Assembly: GCA_017380275.1 (NCBI GenBank)
Contig: JAFOEH010000285.1
Coordinates: 1-7,637 of the forward strand
DNA length: 7,637 bases
Direction of reading: 5' to 3'
From: Alistipes sp.
GTDB taxonomy: Bacteria > Bacteroidota > Bacteroidia > Bacteroidales > Rikenellaceae
Shown: positions 1-6,147 of the stretch, one piece after another
How positions within the stretch are numbered: position 1 is the first letter of the stretch
How the letters are laid out: every line of letters begins with the position of its first letter
The notes under the pieces: model-generated
Seen by the model: only the letters and a program-made list of their open reading frames with translations
Told to the model about the DNA's origin: nothing
The model's database searches: none
Made by a program: the position numbers and the translations under genes

Positions 1-402
1 GATATTGTAGCATTCATCCACCGTCCCGAATATTACGGTATCAATCAGGATGAGAACGGAATGCCGACGGCGGGTATGGCCGAGATCATCATCGCCAAGC
101 ACCGTAACGGTGCGGTGTGCGACGTGCCACTGCGATTCCTTAAGGATCAGGCTCGCTTTGCCGATATGGATGCCGACGAATACTCTACGGCAGCCGACCC
201 GATGGGTGGCGGATATAAGGAGATTGCCAGCAGTGGCAGTATGACAAACGATTTGGCCCCGTGGAAAAATCCTTTACCTCCGGGTGATGGCGGCAGCGCT
301 ATGGGCGGTTTAGGCTCGTCGATGGGTGGCGAGTTCGGGCTCGATCAAGGCCCTACGAACATCGACCGCCAGCGACCGATAACGGACGAGGTTCCGTTCT
401 AA
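1..402 (+). CDS. dnaB: Replicative DNA helicase DnaB, C-terminal fragment (5' end outside window)
   Basis: This is the last 133 residues of an open frame that runs in from the left edge and ends at TAA 400-402. It reads DIVAFIHRPEYY, then an acidic loop, then AEIIIAKHRNG (about residues 28-38 of the fragment). This matches the end of the RecA-like helicase core of DnaB-family proteins, where the KxRNG motif supplies the arginine finger to the neighbouring subunit's ATP. DnaB is the hexameric helicase that unwinds DNA at the replication fork. The usual RNGPxG is RNGAVCD here, a mild variation. The core is followed by a Gly/Met-rich, probably disordered tail of about 75 residues ending ITDEVPF. 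The N-terminal domain, Walker A and Walker B lie outside the window, so intactness cannot be judged. The next gene starts 196 nt downstream. Confidence 0.9.
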   Translation, partial: DIVAFIHRPEYYGINQDENGMPTAGMAEIIIAKHRNGAVCDVPLRFLKDQARFADMDADEYSTAADPMGGGYKEIASSGSMTNDLAPWKNPLPPGDGGSAMGGLGSSMGGEFGLDQGPTNIDRQRPITDEVPF

Positions 403-407
403 ATTCA

Positions 408-536
408 AAATTAAGAATTAGGATAACGTTTTTTTAGCACGATGATCGAAGCCGCCTAAAGCGGCGACCAAAGCCCCTGCCTGAGGCGGGGGTTGGGGGT
501 GGGTCAGAAACTGTTGATGCGGCCAGCGGCCGCAAG
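408..536 (+). repeat. Multi-hairpin intergenic repeat, copy 1
   Basis: This non-coding element lies between dnaB and comM and matches 2195-2322. It has an A/T-rich lead (AAATTAAGAATTA), a GTTTTTTTAGC box (428-438) and three stem-loops. Stem 1 is GCCGC/GCGGC (451-455 with 461-465). Stem 2 is CCCCTGCC/GGCGGGGG (474-481 with 485-492, loop TGA), extendable by CCAA/TTGG (468-471 with 493-496) across a 2-nt bulge. Stem 3 is TGCGGCC/GGCCGCA (518-524 with 528-534, loop AGC). The block from 466 to 536 aligns to copy 2 without gaps, 65 of 71 bases identical. No T-run follows any stem on either strand, so these are not ordinary intrinsic terminators. I infer a dispersed intergenic repeat family or a conserved cis-acting RNA; which one cannot be decided here. 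The rest of the gap to comM (537-598) shows no convincing promoter. Confidence 0.8.
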
Positions 537-598
537 GTTGGCCGACCAAAGCGCGAAAAGCAACACCCTCCTAAACTAAAAAGATAAGCACTTTAATT

Positions 599-2131
599 AT
601 GGTTATACGCACATTTACAGGCGCGGTTAATGGCATTGCCGCCACTACCGTCACCGTCGAGGTGAGCATCACGGGTGGCGGTCTGGGGCTCTTTCTGGTG
701 GGACTGCCCGACAATGCCGTGCGCGAGAGCGAGCAGCGTATACGTTCGGCCTTCGAGAATTCGGGCTTCCGTATGACGGCGCGTAAATGTGTGGTAAACC
801 TTGCTCCGGCCGATCTGCGCAAGGAGGGATCGGGCTTCGATCTGCCTATCGCGGTGGCTATCCTTGCCGCTACGGACCAGGTGGTGGCGGCACCGCTGGC
901 CGATAGCTACTTCGTGGGCGAGCTCTCGTTGGATGGCTCGGTGCGTGGCGTTAGAGGTGTTCTGCCCATCGTGGCCGAGGCCAAGGCGCAGGGTTTTCGT
1001 AAGATATATGTCCCGCGCGAGAATGCCGACGAGGCTGCCGTTGTCGATGGTATCGACGTGCTGGCCGTGGAGTCACTGCGCGAGGTTGCCGCTTCGCTCT
1101 CGGGTGAGGTGGAGCTCGAGCCTGTGAGGGGCGAGTTGCAATCGACGCTTGTCGAAGCCCCCTATGCCGACGACTTCGCCGATGTGAAGGGCCAGCAGCA
1201 CGCCAAGCGAGCATTGGAGATCGCTGCCGCAGGCGGACACAACGTTATAATGATAGGCCCGCCGGGTTCGGGAAAGACTATGCTGGCACGCCGAATGCCC
1301 TCGATTCTGCCGCCGATGAGTCTCGATGAGGCTCTGGAGACCACGAAGATCCACTCCGTGGCTGGTAAGCTCGGCACGGCGGTAGGCCTTATGAGTCAGC
1401 GTCCGTTCCGTGCACCCCACCATATGGCATCGCCTATGGCTTTGATTGGTGGCGGTAATTCGCCCCAGCCGGGCGAGGTATCGCTGGCACACAATGGAGT
1501 GCTGTTTTTGGATGAGATGCCGGAGTTTGGCCACTCGGTGCTGGAGGTGTTGCGACAGCCTCTGGAGGATAAGCATATCACCATCTCGCGTGTGCGTTAT
1601 ACGGTCGATTACCCCTCGAACTTTACGCTCGTGGCATCGATGAACCCCTGCCCCTGCGGCTACTACAACCACCCCACGAAGGAGTGCAGTTGCTCGGCAG
1701 CGGCTGTTCACCGTTATGTGGGGCGTATCTCGGGGCCGCTGATGGATCGTATCGACCTGCACGTCGAGATTGTCCCTGTATCACGCGAGGAGCTATCCTC
1801 GAAGGAGGAGGGCGAACGAAGTGCTGTTGTGCGCGAGCGCGTTATGCGGGCGCGTGCTATTCAGGCCGAGCGATTTCGCGGTACGGGAATATATACCAAT
1901 ACGATGATGTCGTCGTCGATGTTGCGCCGTTTCTGCCCCCTGAGCGAGCCGGTGCGCCGACTGCTCGATGCGGCTATGGAGCGTCTGCAACTCTCGGCCA
2001 GAGCCTACGACCGCATCATCAAGGTGGCTCGCACGATAGCCGACCTGGCGGGTGCAGCCGAGATTGAGCCGAGCCATATCTCGGAGGCGATAACCTATCG
2101 TTCGCTCGACCGCGAGAGTTGGGGACGGTAG
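599..2131 (+). CDS. comM: ComM/YifB-family Mg-chelatase-like AAA+ ATPase
   Basis: The 510-residue product is full length for the YifB/ComM family. An N-terminal Lon-protease-like fold (about residues 5-145) carries VGLPDNAVRESEQRI and APADLRKEGSGFDLP, both typical of the family. The AAA+ module has Walker A GPPGSGKT (220-227), Walker B LFLDE (302-306), sensor-1 asparagine N349 and DRIDLHVE (383-390). A C-terminal helical domain carries SARAYDRIIKVARTIADL (466-483). A cysteine group, CPCG (351-354) plus CSC (363-365), lies just after sensor 1 and may bind metal. In naturally transformable bacteria ComM is a hexameric helicase that promotes branch migration during integration of incoming DNA. 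In most other bacteria its role is unclear, so competence is not implied. The start at 599 gives MVIRTFTGAVNGIAATTVTVEV, which fits the family N terminus. There is no Shine-Dalgarno; the upstream bases are A/T rich. Copies of one repeat sit on both sides. Confidence 0.93.
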   Translation: MVIRTFTGAVNGIAATTVTVEVSITGGGLGLFLVGLPDNAVRESEQRIRSAFENSGFRMTARKCVVNLAPADLRKEGSGFDLPIAVAILAATDQVVAAPLADSYFVGELSLDGSVRGVRGVLPIVAEAKAQGFRKIYVPRENADEAAVVDGIDVLAVESLREVAASLSGEVELEPVRGELQSTLVEAPYADDFADVKGQQHAKRALEIAAAGGHNVIMIGPPGSGKTMLARRMPSILPPMSLDEALETTKIHSVAGKLGTAVGLMSQRPFRAPHHMASPMALIGGGNSPQPGEVSLAHNGVLFLDEMPEFGHSVLEVLRQPLEDKHITISRVRYTVDYPSNFTLVASMNPCPCGYYNHPTKECSCSAAAVHRYVGRISGPLMDRIDLHVEIVPVSREELSSKEEGERSAVVRERVMRARAIQAERFRGTGIYTNTMMSSSMLRRFCPLSEPVRRLLDAAMERLQLSARAYDRIIKVARTIADLAGAAEIEPSHISEAITYRSLDRESWGR

Positions 2132-2140
2132 AGATGTAGA

Positions 2141-2164
2141 ATTCAAAATTCAAAATTCAAAATT
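2141..2164. repeat. ATTCAAA 7-bp tandem repeat (3 copies plus ATT)
   Basis: Three perfect ATTCAAA units (2141-2147, 2148-2154, 2155-2161) followed by ATT begin 9 nt after the comM stop codon. A single ATTCAAA-ATT occurs at 403-412, immediately after the dnaB stop, so this A/T-rich lead seems to accompany the hairpin repeat at both sites. Copy number here would be prone to slippage. No function is apparent. Confidence 0.85.
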
Positions 2165-2171
2165 GGGTTTT

Positions 2172-2185
2172 GAGGATTGAGGATT
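2172..2185. repeat. GAGGATT 7-bp tandem repeat (2 copies)
   Basis: Two perfect GAGGATT units (2172-2178 and 2179-2185) sit between the ATTCAAA repeats and the second hairpin element. They share the 7-bp period of the preceding array. With only two copies this may be chance, but the shared period in one short spacer suggests replication slippage. Confidence 0.55.
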
Positions 2186-2194
2186 GGGTTTCGG

Positions 2195-2322
2195 AAATTA
2201 GGAATTGAATAAAAGTTTTTTTAGCGAGGTGAAAGGAGTCGCTTTAGCGACGACCAAAGCCCCTGCCCGAGGCGGGGGTTGGGGGTGGGTCAGAAGTTGT
2301 AAATGCGGCCAACGGCCGCAAG
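2195..2322 (+). repeat. Multi-hairpin intergenic repeat, copy 2
   Basis: This is the second copy of the element at 408-536, in the same orientation and ending 55 nt before the murG start. It keeps the GTTTTTTTAGC box (2215-2225). Stem 1 is GTCGC/GCGAC (2238-2242 with 2247-2251), stem 2 is CCCCTGCC/GGCGGGGG (2260-2267 with 2271-2278, loop CGA) and stem 3 is TGCGGCC/GGCCGCA (2304-2310 with 2314-2320, loop AAC). Compared with copy 1, stem 1 differs on both arms but stays paired, and the differences in stems 2 and 3 fall only in the loops. That pattern points to selection on, or spread of, a folded form. The bases 2323-2377 before murG are A/T rich near the start and show no clear promoter. Confidence 0.8.
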
Positions 2323-2377
2323 CAAGAGCTTCGACAGCACCCAAACCTTCGGACTAAAATATTAACATAGAGTATTT

Positions 2378-3484
2378 ATGAAACGAGTAATACTTTCGGG
2401 TGGCGGAACGGGAGGCCATATCTATCCCGCTGTGGCGGTTGCCGAGGCGCTGAAGCGCAAGTGGAAGGACGAAGTAGAGATTCTCTTCGTCGGTGCCGAG
2501 GGCAAGATGGAGATGGAGAAGATTCCTGCACTCGGTTACAATATCGTGGGCCTGCCCATTGCGGGCCTGCAGCGCCGTCTGGATTGGCGCAACCTGCTCG
2601 TGCCCTTCAAGGTGGTGAGCAGCGTTAGTCGTGCGCGTCGGGTGATACGCGACTTTGCGGCCGATGTGGTTGTCGGTTTTGGCGGTTATGCCTCGGCTCC
2701 TGTGCTCTGGGCGGCGCAGGGTATGGGCGTGCCGACCGTCATTCAGGAGCAGAACTCCTACGCGGGCCTGACTAATAAACTCCTCGCCCGCCGTGCCCGC
2801 CGTATCTGCGTGGCCTACGAGGGTATGGAGCGCTTCTTCGCGGCCGATAAGATCACCCATACGGGCAACCCCCTGCGTGGCAGCTTCTCTTCGGTCGAGG
2901 GTAAGAGTGCCGAGGCTCTCGAATATTATGGCCTTCGCGCAGATATGCCGACCATCTTGGTGGTTGGCGGCTCGCTCGGTACCCGCACGCTGAACGAGAT
3001 GATGAAGCATTGGATCACCTCTCTGGATGGTGAGCCCGAGGTGCAGGTCGTGTGGCAGACGGGTAAGTTCTACGAGCGCGAGATGCGCGAATTCCTCGCC
3101 TCGCACCCCACGCCCCACATCTGGCAGGGCGCCTTCATCGAGCGTATGGACTACGCCTACGAGGTGGCCGATGTGGTGATTTCGCGTAGTGGCGCCTGCA
3201 CCGTCTCGGAGCTCTGCCTTGTGGGTAAGCCGACGCTCTTTGTCCCCTCGCCCAACGTGGCGGAGGATCACCAGACCAAGAATGCAATGGCGCTGGTGGA
3301 TAAGGATGCGGCTGTGATGGTGTGCGATGCAGATGCCGTTGAGCAGGGTATGCCGAAGGCACTCGGGATGCTTGCCGACAGTGCGCGTCTGGCGCAGCTT
3401 AAACATAATATCACCCGACTTGGTATTGGCGATGCGGCCGAGCGAGTCGTGCGCCAGATCGAGAAGGAGTGGTGTAAGTTTTAA
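2378..3484 (+). CDS. murG: UDP-GlcNAc:lipid I N-acetylglucosaminyltransferase MurG
   Basis: MurG transfers GlcNAc from UDP-GlcNAc to lipid I, giving lipid II, on the cytoplasmic face of the inner membrane. The 368-residue product is normal length for this GT-B fold, GT28-family enzyme. The N-terminal half has the glycine loop SGGGTGGHIYPA (residues 7-18, with the conserved His14) and a GFGGYASAP segment followed by IQEQNSYAGLTNKLLARRA, typical of the acceptor and membrane side. The C-terminal half has GGSLGTRTLNE (197-207) and RSGACTVSEL (270-279, with Glu278 in the position that contacts the donor ribose in the family), then PNVAEDHQTKNA (292-303). The start at 2378 places the glycine loop at its usual distance from Met1. 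No Shine-Dalgarno is visible, as is common in Bacteroidota. murC follows after 30 nt, and they are probably co-transcribed. Confidence 0.97.
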   Translation: MKRVILSGGGTGGHIYPAVAVAEALKRKWKDEVEILFVGAEGKMEMEKIPALGYNIVGLPIAGLQRRLDWRNLLVPFKVVSSVSRARRVIRDFAADVVVGFGGYASAPVLWAAQGMGVPTVIQEQNSYAGLTNKLLARRARRICVAYEGMERFFAADKITHTGNPLRGSFSSVEGKSAEALEYYGLRADMPTILVVGGSLGTRTLNEMMKHWITSLDGEPEVQVVWQTGKFYEREMREFLASHPTPHIWQGAFIERMDYAYEVADVVISRSGACTVSELCLVGKPTLFVPSPNVAEDHQTKNAMALVDKDAAVMVCDADAVEQGMPKALGMLADSARLAQLKHNITRLGIGDAAERVVRQIEKEWCKF

Positions 3485-3514
3485 TGGCACGACACCGAAA
3501 GTGTATCAATAATA

Positions 3515-4912
3515 ATGCAAGCTAAGATGAAGCACTACGACAACATATACTTTATGGGTATCGGCGGCATCGGAATGAGCGCCCTTGCCCGATATTTCCT
3601 TCACGAAGGCCGTCAGGTGGCGGGCTACGACCGCACGGAGACGCCCCTCACGCGCGCACTTGCGACAGAGGGTGCTACGGTATGTTACGAAGATGAGGTG
3701 GAGAATATCCCCGCAGCCTTTCGCGATGCCCAGACCACGATGGTGGTCTATACCCCGGCTGTGCCGTCGGATCATCCGCAGATGGAGTTCTTCCGCGAGG
3801 GTGGTTTTCTGATCGAGAAGCGTTCGCAGATGTTGGGTCATCTCTCTGAAGGAAAGTATGTTATGGCCGTTGCGGGTACTCACGGTAAGACCACCACTTC
3901 AACCCTTATCGCGTGGCTCAACCACTCTACGGGTGCGGGCGGCAGTGCCTTCCTGGGAGGTATCTCGAAGAACTTCAACGGCAATATGGTGCTCGGCGAG
4001 GGCACTCGCTTGGCTGTCGAGGCCGACGAGTTCGACCGCTCGTTCTTACGCCTGAGTCCCGATGTGGCCGTTATCACGTCGGTTGCTCCCGACCACCTCG
4101 ATATCTACGGCACGTTCGAGGCCGTAGTGGAGGCTTTCGGGCAGTTTGCGGCGCTGATCAAGAGGGGTGGCGATCTGGTCCTCAAGCAGGGAGTGGAGAT
4201 ACCCCTGCCCGAGGGTATCGACATCTGGCGATACAGCTATGATGATCCCCGTAGCGACTTCCACGCTACGAACATAACCCTCTGCGAGGGAGGATATTAC
4301 CAATTCGATATCGCAACCCCGTTTGGGCCTCTGCGTTCGTTACGACTTGGCATCCCGGGCTGGGTGAATGTCGAGAACTGCGTAGCGGCCGTAGCCTCTG
4401 CGGTGTGTGCCTCGCGTAAGCGCGGGGAGAAACTCGATGAGGAGTTGCTCCGCGCAGGACTTGCAGCCTTCTCGGGCGTGAAGCGCCGTTTCGAGTTCTA
4501 CGTCAACACCCCCCGTCAGGTCTATATGGACGACTATGCCCACCATCCCGAGGAGCTGGAGGCGACGATAACCTCGGCCCGCCGAATGTTCCCCTCGCGC
4601 CGAATTACGGCCGTATTCCAGCCCCACCTCTACACCCGTACACGCGACCTGTATCGCGAGTTTGCCGAGGCTTTGTCGCACGCCGACGAAGTGGTGCTGG
4701 TGCCAATCTATCCTGCCCGTGAGGAGCCTATCGAGGGCATCTGCTCGGAGCTTATCGGTGAGCACCTGACGGTTGATTGGAGCCTCTGCGAGAGAGAGAA
4801 TCTGGCGAAGTATCTGTTTGATCGTCAGACCGATGTTGTGATTACGTTTGGTGCGGGAAATATCGATGTATATTGCCAGGCTATTGCCGACGAATTGATT
4901 AAAAAAGCATAA
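3515..4912 (+). CDS. murC: UDP-N-acetylmuramate--L-alanine ligase MurC
   Basis: MurC is the ATP-dependent cytoplasmic ligase that joins L-alanine to UDP-MurNAc, the first peptide-stem step of peptidoglycan synthesis. The 465-residue product has the three expected domains. The Rossmann domain has GIGGIGMSAL (15-24). The central ATPase domain has the Mur ligase P-loop AGTHGKTTT (120-128), the acidic segment VEADEFDRSF (168-177) and APDHLDIYG with His194. The C-terminal domain has DDYAHHPEE (339-347), a hallmark that separates MurC from MurD, MurE and MurF, and FQPHLYTRTRDL. An in-frame ATG at 3527 (Met5) is an equally plausible start giving MKHYDNIYFMGIGG. Nothing in the sequence decides between them, and the function is unaffected. 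The TAA stop overlaps the ftsQ ATG by one base. Confidence 0.97.
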   Translation: MQAKMKHYDNIYFMGIGGIGMSALARYFLHEGRQVAGYDRTETPLTRALATEGATVCYEDEVENIPAAFRDAQTTMVVYTPAVPSDHPQMEFFREGGFLIEKRSQMLGHLSEGKYVMAVAGTHGKTTTSTLIAWLNHSTGAGGSAFLGGISKNFNGNMVLGEGTRLAVEADEFDRSFLRLSPDVAVITSVAPDHLDIYGTFEAVVEAFGQFAALIKRGGDLVLKQGVEIPLPEGIDIWRYSYDDPRSDFHATNITLCEGGYYQFDIATPFGPLRSLRLGIPGWVNVENCVAAVASAVCASRKRGEKLDEELLRAGLAAFSGVKRRFEFYVNTPRQVYMDDYAHHPEELEATITSARRMFPSRRITAVFQPHLYTRTRDLYREFAEALSHADEVVLVPIYPAREEPIEGICSELIGEHLTVDWSLCERENLAKYLFDRQTDVVITFGAGNIDVYCQAIADELIKKA

Positions 4913-6030
4913 TGCAACGAGCGCTGAAAATACTCCTTAACCTGGTGCTGTGGGGTTTGGTCGTGAGCTTCGTGGTCTTCTTCCACAGCCGCGCCGAGCT
5001 TCATCGTGCCACCACGACGGTGCATAGCCTGACGGTGGTCGTGACGGATAGCCTCCAGCACGAAAACCTCGTCTCGACCCAGATGGTGCGCCACTGGATC
5101 GAGCAGAGCGGTGTGGCCACCATTGGAGAGCCTGTCGCCGAGGTCGATCTGGCAGGTTTGGAGCGTAGCGTGCGCGACAAGGGTTTTGTCGATCGAGTGA
5201 GTGCCTACCTCACCTACGACGGCGAGCTTCGCGTGGAGGTGAGCCAGCGCCGCCCGATCGTAAGATTGATGGTCGATGGGGTGGATAGCTACCTCACGGA
5301 CGAGGGTTTCATCTTCCCCGTGCCGTCGCAGAGTGCCGTCTATGTGCCTGTGGTGACGGGTAGTTACACGCTCCCCGTGCCGCCGCGATATGTGGGTAGT
5401 GTCGAGGAATATGTCCAGCAACAGATTGCCCAGTGCGAGGCCGAGATCGACACGTTGCAGTATGAGAAGGTGCCGCTGTTCCGCCTCACGCAGCAGATTG
5501 CCGACTCGGTCAAGACGGTGCGCCAAATGCAGGTCGATCGCAAGGGCTGGCTCGGTGGATTTAAGGGTCCGTTCGAGGATTACGACGAGTACGATGCCCG
5601 TGTCGAGGCCAAGCGCGACGAGAAGGCTATGCTCCGCCGCAATTTGCGATATATGGATCGTGAAAACGAGAAGCAGATCGACCGCGTGACGGCACGTCAG
5701 CAAGCCGAGCGCGAGAAACAAAAAAAGTTGCAGAAAAGGTATGAAGATTTCCGTAAACTGATTAACTTTGTAAAATATATTGAGCAGGACTCGTTTTGGC
5801 GTGCCGAAATAGTCCAGATTGTAGCCTCTACGATGAGTAGCGGCGATTTGCGTTTGGAGCTCATTCCCCGCTCGGGACGGCACACGATTCTCTTCGGTAG
5901 GCCCGAACGCGTTGAGCAGAAGCTCGATAAGTTGCTGGCCTTCTACGACAAGGGCCTCGGCAACGTGGGTTGGGATGCCTTCCGCACCATCTCGGTCGAG
6001 TACGAGGGCCAGGTGGTCTGCACAAAGTAA
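4912..6030 (+). CDS. ftsQ: Cell division protein FtsQ with a large central insert
   Basis: FtsQ is a bitopic inner-membrane divisome protein whose periplasmic POTRA and beta domains bind FtsB/FtsL. The sequence has a short basic cytoplasmic N terminus, one membrane helix (about residues 7-24), a POTRA-like region (about 38-116, ending SQRRPIVRL) and the start of the beta domain, SYLTDEGFIFPV (126-137). The conserved beta region resumes at LINFVKYIEQDSFWRAEIVQI (283-303) and ends GWDAFRTISVEYEGQVVCTK. Between them, about residues 158-277 are a charged stretch rich in Gln, Glu, Lys and Arg, probably two helices around a Gly/Trp/Phe break (212-221). By memory, FtsQ in Bacteroides is roughly 240-250 residues, so 372 is long. 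The overall similarity is weak, as usual for FtsQ, but the position between murC and ftsA supports the call. The start overlaps the murC stop as TAATG, suggesting translational coupling. Confidence 0.9.
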   Translation: MQRALKILLNLVLWGLVVSFVVFFHSRAELHRATTTVHSLTVVVTDSLQHENLVSTQMVRHWIEQSGVATIGEPVAEVDLAGLERSVRDKGFVDRVSAYLTYDGELRVEVSQRRPIVRLMVDGVDSYLTDEGFIFPVPSQSAVYVPVVTGSYTLPVPPRYVGSVEEYVQQQIAQCEAEIDTLQYEKVPLFRLTQQIADSVKTVRQMQVDRKGWLGGFKGPFEDYDEYDARVEAKRDEKAMLRRNLRYMDRENEKQIDRVTARQQAEREKQKKLQKRYEDFRKLINFVKYIEQDSFWRAEIVQIVASTMSSGDLRLELIPRSGRHTILFGRPERVEQKLDKLLAFYDKGLGNVGWDAFRTISVEYEGQVVCTK

Positions 6031-6113
6031 CGGCTGGGTAGCACGAAGTAACGGGTGGTCTGTACGGAGTAATGGCTGGTCGCACCAAGGGCCAGGTGGT
6101 CTGCACAAAATGA
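6010..6113 (+). repeat. Five degenerate 21-bp tandem units spanning the end of ftsQ
   Basis: The units are 6010-6030, 6031-6051, 6052-6072, 6073-6092 (20 bp) and 6093-6113. The core resembles GGTGGTCTGCAC followed by AAAGTAA. The first unit encodes the last seven codons of ftsQ including its stop (CAG to TAA). Units 2 and 3 place further TAA triplets in the same frame at 6049-6051 and 6070-6072. Units 1 and 5 differ at only 2 of 21 positions, and a longer exact match of 22 bases links 6005-6026 with 6088-6109, 83 bp apart. The middle units are more diverged. This occupies most of the 117-nt spacer before ftsA. Confidence 0.85.
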
Positions 6114-6147
6114 TGAAAATTTTAAGAAGATAATAATTGAAATAAAT

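Noticed and set aside
474..492. GC-rich hairpin (and 2260-2278) as a rho-independent terminator
   Set aside because: A strong stem is present, but no T-run follows it on the plus strand, and the GTTTTTTT box lies upstream, where it would be A-rich on the minus-strand transcript.
537..598. Bacteroidota-type promoter (TTTG and TAnnTTTG boxes) before comM, and likewise at 2323-2377 before murG
   Set aside because: I looked for the -7 TAnnTTTG and -33 TTTG boxes and found no pair with acceptable match and spacing.
1073..1762. Minus-strand open frame inside comM
   Set aside because: Antisense to the AAA+ core, whose Walker and sensor motifs are intact on the plus strand; composition is non-protein-like.
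2354..3490. Long open frame on the minus strand (378 codons) covering murG
   Set aside because: It almost exactly mirrors murG and has a His/Arg-rich composition with no motif, which is typical of a shadow frame.
3488..3514. Small inverted repeat ACAC/GTGT in the murG-murC spacer as a regulatory hairpin
   Set aside because: Only four base pairs and no T-run; likely chance.
6010..6113. Possible CRISPR-like array
   Set aside because: Units abut with no spacers, are only 21 bp, diverge strongly, and the first is coding sequence of ftsQ.
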